The notes: generated by a model not told the origin, from the letters alone. DNA of 64,000 nt from Garcia nutans (GCA_947685225.1 CANTUV010000072.1:3534001-3598000), one strand, 5' to 3'; counted from the stretch's first letter, positions 1-11,010 are shown. Program-made: numbers and translations.

Positions 1-477
1 CGAAGAGGAGACCAGAGTTAGGAGATCCCAGTTTGAGGCAAGGTCTTCATCTATGAAGAGAGGCCGAGGAAGTTTTGTTCCGAGAATTAGTAGGAGCCTG
101 AGGTAGTCAGGTAGATCAGTTCAGTATCAGAGGCAGAGACCGAGACCTACAGTTTCTGTAGCGAGTGCTCTAACTCCAGTGGTTCAGAGATCCATTCCAT
201 CTGTATGTGTTCATTGTGGTAGGACACATGGGGGTGCTTGTTAGAAGACGGGCGGATCAGGAGTATGCTTTAGATGTGGGTCACCAGCTCATTTTATCAA
301 AGATTGCCCTGAGCTATAGGAGGTAAACAAACTGATACCGCAGCTTCTCGACCCAGTGTTAGCAGAGTTGGTCGAGGGGGCAGAGGTTTCAGTAGAGGTG
401 GTCGACCTGGGATCAGTCAGAGAGGAGCTTCTACATCCGAAGGAAGTAGGCCAAATGAGGCTGGGTCTTCTCAGCGA
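1..477 (+). pseudogene. gag: gag C-terminal part of A1, with CCHC zinc knuckle
   Basis: The frame reads an Arg/Ser/Gly-rich stretch and then a nucleocapsid-like region with CVHCGRTHGGAC followed by CFRCGSPAHFIKDC, a CX2CX4HX4C knuckle that binds RNA in Gag proteins. In-frame TAG codons lie at 104-106, 242-244 (a Trp codon in copy A2) and 317-319. About one base is missing near 325, so the Gly/Arg-rich tail leading into the protease is in another frame. Compared with copies A2 and A3 the segment is otherwise collinear. It is a decayed Gag terminus and cannot be expressed as one protein. Confidence 0.85.
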
Positions 478-1890
478 GTGTATGTGATGCAGAGGCAGCC
501 GGATGCTTCAGCAGTTATTGCTGGTATATTTTCTTTATTTGGTATTTCAGTTCTTGCTTTGATTGATCCAGGATCTACTCATTCATACATAAGTGCATCT
601 ATCTTGCCTGTGTCTGAATTGCATTCAGATTCCTTAGGATTTGATGTGTTGGTGACAAATCCTTTAGGACATAGTGTTGTGATGAGTAAGGTGCATCGTG
701 ATAGTTCAGTTGTAGTGCAAGATGAGGAATTTTTGGGTGATTTGATTGAAATGCCTTTTAAGGAATATGATTTGATCTTAGGCATGGATTGGTTGTCTAA
801 GCATGGAGCTGTGGTAGACTGTCAAAAGAAGTGTGTTTCTTTGAGAACTGGTGATGGTAGAAGTGTGATGGTATCTGGTGAGCAGAGACAACTTGCATCC
901 TTGTTTGTATCAGCTTTTGCAGCTAGAAAGTTGATTAGAAAAGGGTGTGATGCTTATCTTGCTCATGTTGTTGATACCAGAATAGTGGGTTCTCAACTTG
1001 ATAGTATACCCACAGTTGCGGAATTTCCAGATGTTTTTTCGGAAGAGTTGCCAGGGTTACCCCCTGAGATAGAAGTTGAGTTTGGTATCGATTTGTTGCC
1101 TGGTACAACTCCCATCTCTATTACTCCCTATCGAATGGCACCTGCTGAGTTGAGAGAGTTGAAGGTGCAGTTGCAGAAGTTGTTGGATAAAGGGTTTGTT
1201 CGCCCTAGTGTTTCTCCGTGGGGAGCTCCTGTTTTGTTTGTGAAAAAGAAGGATGGTACTTTGAGGTTGTGCATCGATTATAGGCAATTGAACAAAGTGA
1301 CTATCAAGAATAAGTATCCTTTGCCTAGGATTGATGATCTCTTTGATCAGTTGAAGGGAGCAGCAGTGTTTTCTAAGATTGATTTGAGATCAAGGTACCA
1401 TCAGTTGAGGGTCAGAGAGGAAGATGTTCCTAAAACAGCTTTTCGCACAAGGTATGGGCATTATGAGTTTTTAGTGATGCCTTTTGGATTAACTAATGCA
1501 CCTGTAGCTTTTATGGATTTGATGAATAGGGTGTTTAGGCCCTATCTGGATCAATTTGTGGTAGTCTTTATTGATGATATTTTGGTGTATTCGCATAATA
1601 AAGAGGATCAAGACAAGCATTTGCGAATTGTGTTGCAGACCTTGAGAGAGAAGCAATTGTATGCTAAGTTGTCAAAATGTGAGTTTTGGCTTGATCAAGT
1701 GACTTTTCTGGGTCATATACTTTCAGCAAATGGTATAAGAGTTGATCTGAGTAAAGTTGAGGCTATTTTGAATTGGAGTCCACCGAAGTCTGTGACTAAA
1801 GTTAGAAGTTTTCTGGGTTTGACAGGCTATTATCGACGGTTTGTGAAAGGTTTTTCTTTGATAGCTACTCCACTCACCAGATTACTTTGA
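478..1890 (+). pseudogene. pol: pol of A1: aspartic protease and reverse transcriptase
   Basis: This 470-codon open frame starts in the Gag-protease linker. The protease shows LIDPGSTHS near residue 28 and ILGMDWL near residue 98. RT follows, with the fingers motif WGAPVLFVKKKDG, IDYRQLNKVTIKNKYPLPR, the palm motif FSKIDLRSRYHQL and the catalytic FIDDILVYS near residue 365. The frame ends at TGA 1888-1890, where copies A2 and A3 have Gln or Arg, so the stop is a nonsense mutation in the RT thumb/RNase H connection. The ATG at 478 lies inside the polyprotein and is unlikely to be a real start. The YXDD-type box is intact, unlike in A2. Confidence 0.92.
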
Positions 1891-2742
1891 AAGGGAGTTA
1901 GATTTGAGTGGACAGATCAATGTCAAGCTAGTTTTGAGCAGTTGAAGGAGATATTGACTCAAGCGCATGTTCTTACTTTACCTGTGGAAGATAAACCATA
2001 TGTGATTTACAGTGATGCTTCACATAATGGTTTAGGTTGTGTTTTGATGCAAGAGGGTAAAGTCATAGCTTATGCTTCTCGACAGTTGAAGCCGCATGAG
2101 CTTAATTATCCGATGCATGATTTGGAGTTAGCAGCTATAGTGTTTGCATTGAAGATTTGGCGACACTATTTGTATGGAGAGAAGTGTTTTATCTATACAG
2201 ATCATAAGAGTTTGAAATGTTTTGGTGTTCAGAGAGAGCTTAATCTTCGACAAAGACGGTGGTTGGAATTGATTAAAGACTATGACTGTTTGATTGATTA
2301 TCATCCTGGTAAGGCGAATGTTGTTGCTGATACCTTGAGTCGAAAGTCTTTGGCAGGTTTGACTGCTTATTCGCTCTTGTTGCTTGTTGAGTTGAGAGTG
2401 TTGCATGCTAGTTTTGAATCATGTGATGATGGTGCATTGTTGGCTCAATTGCAGTTGAGACCGGTGTTATTGGATCAGATTAAAGAGGCTCAATTGGCTG
2501 ATGAGAAAATTCAGAAGATTGTGTCAGATTGCCAAAATGGGGAGAGCCGAGATTTCCATGTGAGAAGTGATGGTAGCCTTTGGTTTAAAGATAGATTGTG
2601 TGTTTCTAACGATGCTAGATTGAGAAAGATTATTTTAGAAGAAGCACATCAATCAATTTTTTCTATGCACCCTGGGAGTACAAAGATGTATCAGGATTTG
2701 AAACATTATTGGTGGTCAGGTATGAAGAGAAATATAGCATAG
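1891..2742 (+). pseudogene. pol: pol of A1: RNase H and integrase N-terminus
   Basis: The frame continues directly after the TGA at 1888. RNase H is recognised by YVIYSDASHNGLGCVL, IVFALKIWRHYLYG, YTDHKSLK and ANVVADTLSRK, which carry the acidic catalytic residues. Integrase begins with the HHCC zinc finger (HQSIFSMHPGSTKMY and the CITCQ region). TAG at 2740-2742 replaces a Glu codon present in A2. After it the frame runs to about 2800, where one base is lost in the GGGTTG of the PTGLLQP motif and the reading frame shifts. Confidence 0.9.
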
Positions 2743-2801
2743 TTTGTATCCAAGTGTATCACTTGTCAGAGAGTAAAAGCTGAGCATCAAGTTCCAACTG
2801 G

Positions 2802-3893
2802 GTGCTTCAACCTTTATCAGTGTCTAAATGGAAATGGGAGAGAGTGACAATGGATTTTGTGTCTAGTTTGCCATTGAATCAGAAGAAGCATGATGCTATT
2901 TGGGTGATTGTTGATCGGTTGACAAAGACAGCTCATTTTATTCCAGTTCGGATGGACTATTCTCTTGAGAAGTTAGCTGAGCTGTATATTAGTGAGATAG
3001 TGAAGTTGCATGGAGTTCCAATTTCTTTAGTGTCTAATCGAGATCCCCGATTTACTTCGAGGTTTTGGAAGAGTTTACATGGTGCTTTGGGTTCTCGATT
3101 GCACTTTAGCACTGCTTTTCATCCGCAGTCAGATGGGCAGTCAGAGAGAGTGGTACAGATTATAGAGGATATGTTGAGAAGCTGTGTCATTGATTTTTCT
3201 GAAAGTTGGGACAGAATTTTGCCACTAATGGAATTTGCTTACAACAACATTCATCAATCCAGTATTGAAATGGCACCATTTGAGGCATTGTATGGTAGAA
3301 GTTGTAGGACGCCTCTATGTTGGAATGAAGTTGGAGAAGGCGAATTGGTTGGTCCTAATTTGATTAAAGAAACAGAAGAGAAAGTGAAAATAATTCGAGA
3401 TCGGTTGAAAGCAGCTTTAGATCAACAGAAATCTTATTCAGATTTGAAGAGGAGAGATATAGAGTTTGATGTTGGAGATAAAGTATTTTTGAAAGTGTCT
3501 CCTTGGAAAAAGATTTTGAGATTTGGTCGAAGAGGGAAGCTAAGTCCTCGTTTTATTGGACCTTATGAGGTATTGGAGAGAGTAGGACCAGTTGCTTATC
3601 ACCTCGCTTTGCCGCCTGAGTTGGATAAAATTCATAATGTCTTCCATGTTTCTATGTTGCAGAGGTACAGATCAGATCCATCTCATATCTTGCCAATTGA
3701 ATTCATTGAGGTGAGTCCAGATCTGACTTTTGAAGAAGAACCAGTTGCTATTTTGGCACATGAAGTGAAAGAATTGAGAAAAAAGAAAGTGCCACTTGTG
3801 AAAGTTCTTTGGAAGAATCATGCAAAGGAAGAGGCAACTTGGGAGAGTGAGCAAGCGATGCGAGATCAGTATCCTCAGTTGTTACAGACTTGA
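2802..3893 (+). pseudogene. pol: pol of A1: integrase core and chromodomain
   Basis: This 363-codon frame resumes after the 1 bp deletion. The integrase core shows TMDFVSSLPL (first Asp), the second Asp in SNRDPRFTS, and the Glu in SERVVQIIEDML. It is followed by the GPYEVLERVGPVAYHLALP domain and HNVFHVSMLQRY. The last about 55 residues (FEEEPVAILAHEVKELR, VKVLWKNH, ATWESE) are a chromodomain, the module chromoviruses are thought to use to target chromatin. The natural stop is TGA 3891-3893, about 30 bp before the polypurine tract. This is the least damaged part of A1. Confidence 0.92.
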
Positions 3894-3926
3894 AATCAGA
3901 TAATTTCGAGGACAAAATTTCTTTTT

Positions 3927-3939
3927 AGAGGGGGAGAAT
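3927..3939 (+). other. Polypurine tract of A1
   Basis: The run agagggggagaat directly precedes the LTR start TGTAAT. Copies A2 (aaaggaggagaat) and A3 have matching tracts at the same place. It would prime plus-strand DNA synthesis. Confidence 0.85.
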
Positions 3940-5382
3940 TGTAATATGCCAAAGTATACCCTAAAAGTTTTGGTATTATTGTTGTATTTGGATTTAATGT
4001 ATATGTTTAATTGGAAATAGAAGTAGGTAAGGGAAGAATGTATATGTTATATATATAGTGATATATATAACATATACAAGTCGAACTAATGGAAGTCAAA
4101 AGAAGATTGTTTATTTTTATTATTTATGAAATTAATTAAATGGAAAATTAATGAATGGAAGAGGATATTTAGATTATTTTAATATTTAAATTGCTTGGTG
4201 GAGTTTTAAAGAGATTAAGTGTTTGACTTTGCTTCTTATTTTTCTTCTTTTCTTCCTCTTTCTTTGTGGTTTGGCCGGTACCCTCCAAAGCAAGAGAGGA
4301 AGAGAATTTTTGATTTTCTAAGATCAAAATTGAAGGATGTTTCAAGTGATCAAGTTGGAAATCTAAGAAGTTTCATCAACTTTGTAAGTTTTCCACATGA
4401 TTTCCTTGTTTTCTTTTAAGTTGTATTTGAGTATATTTTATTGTGGTGTGTTTGAGAGTGTTGGGTTTAATTGATTATGATTTTGGGGTTGAATTGAAGA
4501 GATGGAGTTAGGTTTGGTGTTGGAAGAGTAAGGGTTGTGTTTATGTTATGGTTGTGAATTGGTAATTGATGTATGTTGTGAGTTTGAGCAATTATTATCT
4601 TAGATTTTCAATGTGTCTGTGTTTAATGAAGTTGAAAGCATAGAATACATGAGTTTGATTGGAAACAGAAGCATAATGGATGCCACGACCGTGGGTGTGT
4701 TAGGCAATTTGGACAGGTTCGTTTGCTAACCCACGACTTTGGGGGTTGTGAGGCCACGACCATGGGGACCTAGATAGTGGTTTTGGCTTGTATTTTGTGA
4801 TCTATGGGTCTAGTATGAGACTAATAGGTGAATAAGTGTATTGGAATTCATGTGTATTTTTAAATAAGTGTGTATTATTCCTTTTGAATTAGGTTGTGAA
4901 GAGGTTGAGTTGCCCTAATCCAAGTAGTGAAGAATTCTTGGAAGAGGAAGTGTATAGATTGGTGTGAGTTGTTCTTGAGGTAAGTACAAACCCTACATGG
5001 TTGCATACATTTACATGACATTGGGACTTAACACATTTGGTTGTAAATGTGTTAAGTAATCTATTACATTGTTGATACATTTGATTAATGTTATGATTTG
5101 CATAATGTGAAAGATATGATGATCATTCAAAATGTATGTTCAATGCAATTGGTTATGTATACTTTAATCATGAATTGCTTTAATGTGAATTGAGATATGA
5201 TGAGATGTGAAGCCATTGTTGTTGGCTATAATGATGCAAATGAGATAATTGAGGCATGGTTGCCTAAATGATTATGAGAAAATGAGAATGGAATTGATAA
5301 TGAAATAATGAATGAATTGTGTGTCTAATGTGTTATTTACTTTTCAGAGTTTTGTTGTTGGTGGCATGCCTAATAGTAACAA

Positions 5383-5610
5383 TCTCTTGAAGCTAGGTTG
5401 GGCTTGATCCATGAAGCCAAGTTGGGTTGAAGTTTAGCATGCTTAACTCCCCTTGAAGCTTGGTTGGGTCTAGTCCTTGAAGCCTAGTTGAGATGTTACA
5501 ACCCTTGAAGCTAGGTTGGGTTTGGTTCTTAAAGCCAAGTTGGGTTGATACTTACCATGCTTTGTTCCCCTTGAAGCTTGGTTGAGCCTAATCCTTGAAG
5601 CCTAGTTGGG
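5383..5610 (+). repeat. Direct-repeat block in A1 LTR
   Basis: About six units of roughly 40 bp alternate cttgaagctaggttggg-like and ccttgaagccaagttggg-like halves. The same block occurs in the other A LTRs at 14142-14372, 21572-21802 and 32565-32785, with unit number and sequence varying slightly. In A3 the equivalent position holds a different repeat (agacccagtctcttggacc...). Confidence 0.85.
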
Positions 5611-5861
5611 ATAATGATAATGATAAATGTGATAATTGAACCAAAACATTAACTCTGAAAGTTGAATGGCATATTAGTGTCTTTTGGGCCCATGCTTGCC
5701 TTTGTTTAAATGTGATTCATGAATGGTGAAACAATTGAATAAAATAATGGAATGTAGTGTTATGAAAAATATTAATATATCATTTATGAATATTGTCTTT
5801 ATTGTTGAAATGTGTGACACTGACATTGCATTGAAGCATATTGTTATTGTGGTTTGTACCA

Positions 5862-5899
5862 CTAAGCCATTGGCTTAGCGCGATTGTGGTTCATCACGC
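5862..5899 (+). ncRNA. Paired stem-loops in A-family LTR (A1 copy)
   Basis: Two adjacent hairpins share one G: CTAAGCC-n3-GGCTTAG, then GCGCGAT-n8-ATCACGC. Equivalent pairs lie in A2 (14604-14641, 22034-22071), A5 (11956-11993), A4 (33402-33438) and A3 (47718-47755, 55113-55150). Stem bases differ between copies but mostly remain paired. They sit about 370-400 nt before the LTR end, downstream of the presumed promoter, so they would probably be in the transcript. Function unknown. Confidence 0.6.
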
Positions 5900-6262
5900 A
5901 GGTGACAGGGTAGAACCAAAGAGTTCAGCTAGACTGAGTTGAGTCTAGACTCTGAAGTGTTGATAGTGGGCTTAAAGATCATAGACGAACTACCAAACAT
6001 GTATAAATGTTATGTTTTGTAAAATTTGATTTTTGATGTATATATATTTGTAAATACTGCTATATTTTCCGCTGCGTGTCAAATGAACGTTTTATCTATT
6101 GTACTTTATAATATAATTTGAATGTTTTAAGTTTTCCTATAATGTTGTTAAATTGAAAGATTGGTTTGCTTATTATAAACTGTGGCACTCCTGTATTCGG
6201 TATACGTATATTACAGGTGTAGTAGTATGTAGTGTGCGTATACGGGGTATAGGGGTGTTACA

Positions 6263-6719
6263 TAAATCCTTGAAATCTCTTCAATTATTGATGCTTGGAA
6301 GAAAAAAAAAACCTTGGCCTGGTGGCTATGGAGGTTCGGCCTCACCTTGAAGAAGAAGAAGAAGAAGTCTAATTTTAATTTTCTTTTTCTTTCCACTTAA
6401 GAAAATAGGCATATATATATTATTTTATTTTTAATATTTATTTATTTATTTAAAATCATATTTAACCTCTTCCAACCAAAATAATTTATTTTTAATTTAT
6501 TTAAATAATTTTAATTTTACAAAGTGTAATTACAAAAATGTCACTTGACTTTGACTTTTCTTTTAAAAGAGTTGACTTTTGTATATTTTAGGTATATTTC
6601 ACATATACATTCTACTTTTTCACTTAAAATCCTTTCATTTTCCTTTTAAATCATTTATTTAATTTATTTACTTAATTTTATTTTATTTTATTTTATTTAA
6701 AAAAAATAGAGATGTTATA
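6263..6719 (-). repeat. 3' LTR fragment of element D
   Basis: On the minus strand the LTR starts tataacatctc directly after the polypurine tract (the usual TG is TA here). It contains the gtcaagtcaagtgaca region also found at 7268-7300 and ends abruptly at the A1 insertion. It has an AT-rich U3, CTT-rich leader DNA (6347-6370) and a gtggccggcc-like leader; no gene. Confidence 0.75.
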
Positions 6720-7267
6720 ATTCTCTCCCCCTAAAGAAAAATTTCATCCGCGAAATTACCTGCTATCAACTCTGAAACAACTGGGGATACTGACTCCGCA
6801 TCGTCTACTCACTCTCCCATGTCGCCTCCTCAGTGGTATGATTCCTCCAAAGGACTTTTACAAGTGGCACCTTCTTGTTCCTCAACTCTTTTACCTCTCG
6901 TGCCAAAATCGCGACTGGTTCTTCTTCGTAAGTCAGATTTGGACTCACCTCAATAGACTCCACAGATAAGATATGCGATGGGTCTGACATGTATCTTCTA
7001 AGCACAAAGAAATAGAAGACATTATGTATCTAGTCTAACTCAGGTGACAAAACCAATTTTTAAGCCACTAGACCAACTCTCTCCAGAATCTCATATGGTC
7101 CTATGAAACGAGGACTCAACTTCCCTTTTCTACCGAATCTCAAAATCTTCTTCCACAGAGACACCTTCAAGAACATTTTATTTCCCACATTGTACTCTAT
7201 ATCCTTCCTCTTCAAATCTGCATAGGATTTCTATCGGTCTGAAGCTGTTTTCAGATGAACCCTAATC
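6720..7267 (-). pseudogene. pol: Integrase C-terminus and chromodomain of element D
   Basis: On the minus strand the translation reads KILRFGRKGKLSPRFIGPYE, then RRYMSDPSHIL, then a chromodomain (6805-7005: EEEPVAILAREVKELR, KVLWRNHTTEEATWESE). It lines up with the ends of A1, A2 and A3 but is more diverged, with several in-frame stops, for example in the VAYRLAL motif. Only the last about 150 residues of pol remain. The upstream end is a deletion junction with the 5' LTR at about 7260-7268. Confidence 0.85.
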
Positions 7268-7462
7268 AATTTCACTTGACTTTGACCTTTCTTTTAAAAG
7301 AGTTGACTTTTGTATATGTTAGGTATATTTTAGGTATATTTCACATATACATTCTACTTTTTCACATAAAATCCTTTTAGTTTCCTTTTAAATCATTTAA
7401 TTAATTTTTTTACTTAATTTTAATTTATTTTATTTAATTTCAAAAAAATTAGGGATTTTACA
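7268..7462 (-). repeat. 5' LTR fragment of element D
   Basis: On the minus strand it begins TGTAAAATCCC at 7462 and matches the start of the 3' LTR fragment at 6263-6719. After about 190 bp it is joined to integrase sequence. Its outer edge marks where D inserted into the PMD pseudogene P1. Confidence 0.78.
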
Positions 7463-10169
7463 TGGTCTGTGACTAAATAAATCTCTAAGGAAGTCATCAT
7501 TTGTCGGCAATGGAGGCACATTGTCTATCCAGCTTCCCCTTAAAGAAAAAGCATCAGGATTCTGACTGTCTTGCAAATTAGCCCTATCATAGTCAGCACC
7601 CCTGATGGAAGGTGGCATATCATGATCATCGGTCTAGGGCCTCCTTGATGAAGATGCACCGAGGTCTTTACAACCCTGAAACCTGAATTCCCAAAAATTT
7701 TGTTCAAGACAATTAGCATACCAACAGCTGGCGGCCAATTTTTCCTGTAGTTTTTGGTTATGCTCCTCAAGCATTTGCTGTGAGCTATAATAGGATAAAT
7801 TAGATTCATCCATTTTCATACATACATTCAGCATATATGAATATGAAACAGGGGTTACAAATAAGATATCTCAAATCGAAGTCCTGAGGCCAGAAGATGG
7901 CTCGGTATAAGGAAATGGTTGAGGTGGAGCTATACTACTTGGACTGGCTTCATCATGCCTAGCAACATCCAAGTGTTCAACAGCCTACAAAAAATTCATA
8001 AAAGTTAGTTATGTGCAAGTCAAGAATAAAAAATATGTCTGATTAACTTAAGAAAGAGGAAACCATGGTATCATCATGGGTGGCAAGATCCATTGTGTCA
8101 ACATGTTCCTCATCCCATTCTTCCTCTTCTTCATTAACCCCCTCACTATCATCATTCTCCTCATCTTCATCCTCATTCTCATCACTTTCCTTATCCATGT
8201 CTTCATCACCTTCCTCTTCTCCTTCTCCCTCTTCACCCCCTTATTCCATTAAATGTTTAACACCATCAGGGGAGACATCGAAGTGCAAAAAGTTGATCCT
8301 GTATGAACTCATTGGATGACAAGTCCAGTCGAAGCAATAATAAATCAACATTGAATCTATTTCGGGCACATCTCTAGGAGCTCTCAAGCATAGAATTACA
8401 AGTCAACACAGATGTTGGGACATTGGATGGCACTCACCTCTTATTAGGGCCAAGAAACCAGTTCTGTATCCTCTCACCTAGAAATTATCCATTTAAAATT
8501 AGCCTAGTGATTATTCAATGAGAATTTTATAGGGGCAATGCATTAATCATGGTAGTAGTCCAGTTCACCCTTTCATTTTCTCTCCATCAAGCAAAATTCA
8601 CCTACAATGCAACATTATCAGTAAGTCACTTTTTTTAAATTCCATGACATTACTAATTTTGTCTTTTACCTGATCCTAGGTCAACCGACTCAATTGATAA
8701 TGTCAGGAATGCACATGATGATCGCCAGGAACTTCTCAGTAAGCCGCAACCAGATGCTCAATCTCAGGTATCCCACTCGTCTCCCAGAAATACCCGGTGC
8801 TCTCATGAGATTATGCTCATAGGCCCACACCTATCATGCTAAAAATATTAAAATAAAATAGAGAGAGGGGAGGACAAACTCATACCTCAGTAACGACCAT
8901 CAAACCTGTAAAAAAAATCTTATTTCTACTAATTTTATCAAAATCGTGATAGAGACAGGCAAGGTAAACCTCTCCAAAAGCATAAAAAGGGACAAGATCA
9001 AAATCTACAAGAGCACACAAAATCGATATGTGAATTACTGCCTCAGTGTTGCATAAGATTGTCGTAGCTAACAAGTATAGCAAAAAGTAGTGAGTGTATC
9101 TTTCCACCCGCTTGCCATGTACTGGTCAAGTCTACCTCATCCAATACTCTCGGATGTCCTCATACTTTATGTTACATGCTCCCCTATATCTGGGACACAG
9201 ACCAATTAATTCACAAATTTCATCCTCAGTCAGTATATTGTTGGTCAAAGGGATAGGGATCCCGTCGCATTTCAAGCTTGTTATCGTAGTAAAATCCACT
9301 GGGCCAATCGTCATCTCCCCAACAGGTAAGTGAAAGGTGTGAGTGGTGTCTATCCATCGCTTGAAAAGCACCTGTATTATGCATCTATATATTTGATATC
9401 CCTTGGCAAGCAATTGTAGACAAACTCTTCAAAACCATATTCATTAATCATCCTCCGGACTAGAGGTGGAACTCGATCATACCACTCATGGGTTTTGTAG
9501 ATGTTCCTGCCACCACGAATCACATAACTATCAAACTGCCACGATAAAGGTAAGTCCAATTAGGTAAGTATATCACCCCTAATAATTATTCTCAAGAATT
9601 CTAAAATTAAGAAAAATATATATTTGAAACATAAAAATTATTTTCAGCACCCCAAGAGTTTTATTGTCTCACTACATTTATTTTTTCTTATTTTTGGTAT
9701 TTTTCTTTGCATCAAGACCAATTTTTTGCTTCATTTACTTTTGAATAAAATCTTTTACAACCTTTTATATTTTTGTTAGCATTATTTTATACATATTTTT
9801 CCTAAATAATTTTCTATTTTTTATTTTTTGTGTGACATGAATATGTATTTTCCTTTCGCCAAATATTTAAAATTAAATTCTTCATGCATAAGCTCATTAT
9901 TTTTTAGAATTTGTTAGCTTATTTTTCTACTACAAATAATAAAATTAACAATATAAAAAAAAGCATCACAAAAGTCATAAAATAAAATTTTTGTTAGGAA
10001 AATATATCTTATAGACAATAATAAATACCTGTATTTTCTCTTGTGAACTTGGGTGGAGGTGCATTTCTGCTAGAATTGGAATTCGCTCCAGCCTGCTATC
10101 TTTGAGGTAAGCACGTAATTTAGGATCCATAGATGGTCCAGTTCTAGATGCATGTTGATTTACTACCAT
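7463..10169 (-). pseudogene. P1: plant mobile domain (PMD) gene copy, broken
   Basis: Six exon-like blocks on the minus strand match P2 block by block. Exon 1 is 10169-10029 (MVVNQHASRTG..., donor cag/gtattt). Exon 2 is 9535-8886, with NIYKTHEWYDRVPP and the PMD core RWIDTTHTFHLPVGEMTIG. Exon 3 is 8830-8670 (VWAYEHNL). Exon 4 runs from 8601 and includes an acidic Glu/Asp-rich tract at about 8048-8236. A coiled-coil exon (MLEEHNQKLQEKLAAS) and the C-terminus lie at 7834-7463. There is a frameshift near 9385 and several stops in exons 3-4. The 3' end is cut off by element D. PMD proteins include host MAIN/MAIL1 and transposon-carried relatives. Because Tat1's polypurine tract and LTR follow on the plus strand, I infer that P1 is an antisense gene inside that retrotransposon. 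Confidence 0.8.
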
Positions 10170-10659
10170 TTCCTTTTTCTTTGAAAAAGCTTGAAAAATT
10201 GTGAAAATATAAATGAACAGCTTGAGTTTTTGAGATTTGGCAAAGGTATGGTTGAAATGAATGAAGCACTCAATTTTTAGGCAATAAGTTTGAAGAATAA
10301 GCCTCCAAATTTTCTTTAATTTTAAAAAAATTAAAAGTTAAAACATGATCATGTGCATGGTAGTGATAATACATTATTCATGTTCCGTCTTATTTGTTTC
10401 AACAATTCTTATTCATGTTTTGTCTTATTAAGTTTCAATAATACATTCTGCAATTTACTTTTTCATATTTTTTTTCACATCACATGTGCACACAGTAAAT
10501 AGATATTTAGTGTGGGTATATAATTTTTTACGTGTCTAAAAATATTTATTTTACTCATTAAATATTTTTTCACACAGGGGGCAAGACTATATAGGTACCC
10601 ATATATGGTAAAAAATAGTTAATTTTTTTGCAAAATGCTTTACTAACTACAATTAATTT
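10170..10659. other. Spacer upstream of P1, with possible promoter
   Basis: AT-rich DNA with no coding signal. On the minus strand taaaaatt at about 10272-10279 lies about 105 bp before the P1 start codon. P2 and the 38807 gene also have TATA-like boxes about 100-106 bp before their ATGs, so this may be a decayed equivalent. The match is weak. Confidence 0.35.
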
Positions 10660-11010
10660 TTACAGATGTTTCGAGTTCGAAACCCAAACCAATTCGGTTC
10701 CAGAACCCAAATCATTTTTTATTCCAGAACTCAATCTGGGTCGAGAAACCAAACCAATCCGGGTCTAGAACCCAAATTATTATTGAGTCCATAACTCAAT
10801 CCAGGTCCATAACCTAAGCCAATCTGGGTCTAGAACCCAAATATTTTTTGAGTCCAAATCTCAATCTGAGTCTAGAACCTAAACCAGTTTGGGTCTAGAA
10901 TCCAAATTATTTTTAAATCCAAACAAATTCAGGTCTAGAGCCCAAACCAACTCTTATCCACAACCCAAACCAACTCCAATATCGGGTCTAGAACCATCCA
11001 TGTCCGAAAT
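10660..11010 (+). repeat. Degenerate hairpin-repeat array of Tat1
   Basis: Units carry short dyads such as GGGT-CTAGA-ACCC (three times), GAGT-CCATA-ACTC and AGGT-CCATA-ACCT, separated by aaaccaat-type spacers. It corresponds, in inverted orientation on the sheet, to the cleaner array at 29337-29960. Both arrays lie just before the polypurine tract of their Tat element. The array is decayed and the repeat length irregular. Confidence 0.75.

Larger units (their letters stand above)
1..6262 (+). mobile_element. Chromovirus Ty3/gypsy copy A1, 3' part (5' end outside window)
   Basis: The window opens inside gag. The order is gag zinc knuckle, protease, RT, RNase H, integrase, chromodomain, polypurine tract and a complete 3' LTR. 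This order, the chromodomain after integrase and the LTR longer than 2 kb fit the Tekay/Del-like chromoviruses; the lineage name is my inference. The element ends at 6262 with CA and is followed by taaat, the expected right copy of a 5 bp target duplication whose partner lies outside the window. It interrupts the LTR of older element D. Several stops and frameshifts make it non-functional. Confidence 0.93.
3940..6262 (+). repeat. 3' LTR of A1 (2.3 kb)
   Basis: The LTR runs from TGTAATATG to GGGTGTTACA, the TG...CA ends shared by all A-family LTRs here. Inside, in order: an AT-rich U3, the short motif tggccgg at about 4272, splice-donor-like gtaagt sites near 4385 and 4980, cacgacc/cgtggg dyads at about 4680-4770, a direct-repeat block at 5383-5610, and a pair of adjacent stem-loops at 5862-5899. 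No real gene was seen in it; the short open frames are not conserved between copies. Confidence 0.93.
6263..7462 (-). mobile_element. Element D: internally deleted chromovirus remnant
   Basis: On the minus strand this reads: start of a 5' LTR (7462 down to about 7268), a jump into the integrase 3' end (7267 to 6720), a polypurine tract (gggggagagaa), and the start of the 3' LTR (6719 to 6263). The two LTR pieces share a recognisable stretch of about 190 bp, so they are LTRs of one element with most of the interior and most of the 5' LTR deleted. A1 sits inside the 3' LTR, whose remainder must lie left of the window. The LTR differs from the other A LTRs. Confidence 0.8.

Noticed and set aside
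2795..2810. Programmed frameshift at the integrase PTG site
   Set aside because: A2 is in frame there, and typical chromoviruses do not shift inside integrase. Ordinary deletions are simpler.
4219..4419. 66-codon frame MFDFASYFSSFLPLS in the A1 LTR
   Set aside because: It sits in the LTR leader and is not preserved in A2, A3 or A5.
5862..5899. tRNA gene or other classical RNA gene at the paired stem-loops
   Set aside because: There is no cloverleaf, no A/B box promoter and no anticodon arm; only two simple hairpins.
8065..8319. Serine-rich 84-codon plus-strand frame
   Set aside because: It is the complement of the acidic Glu/Asp-rich tract of PMD pseudogene P1; the codon repetition on one strand creates the other.
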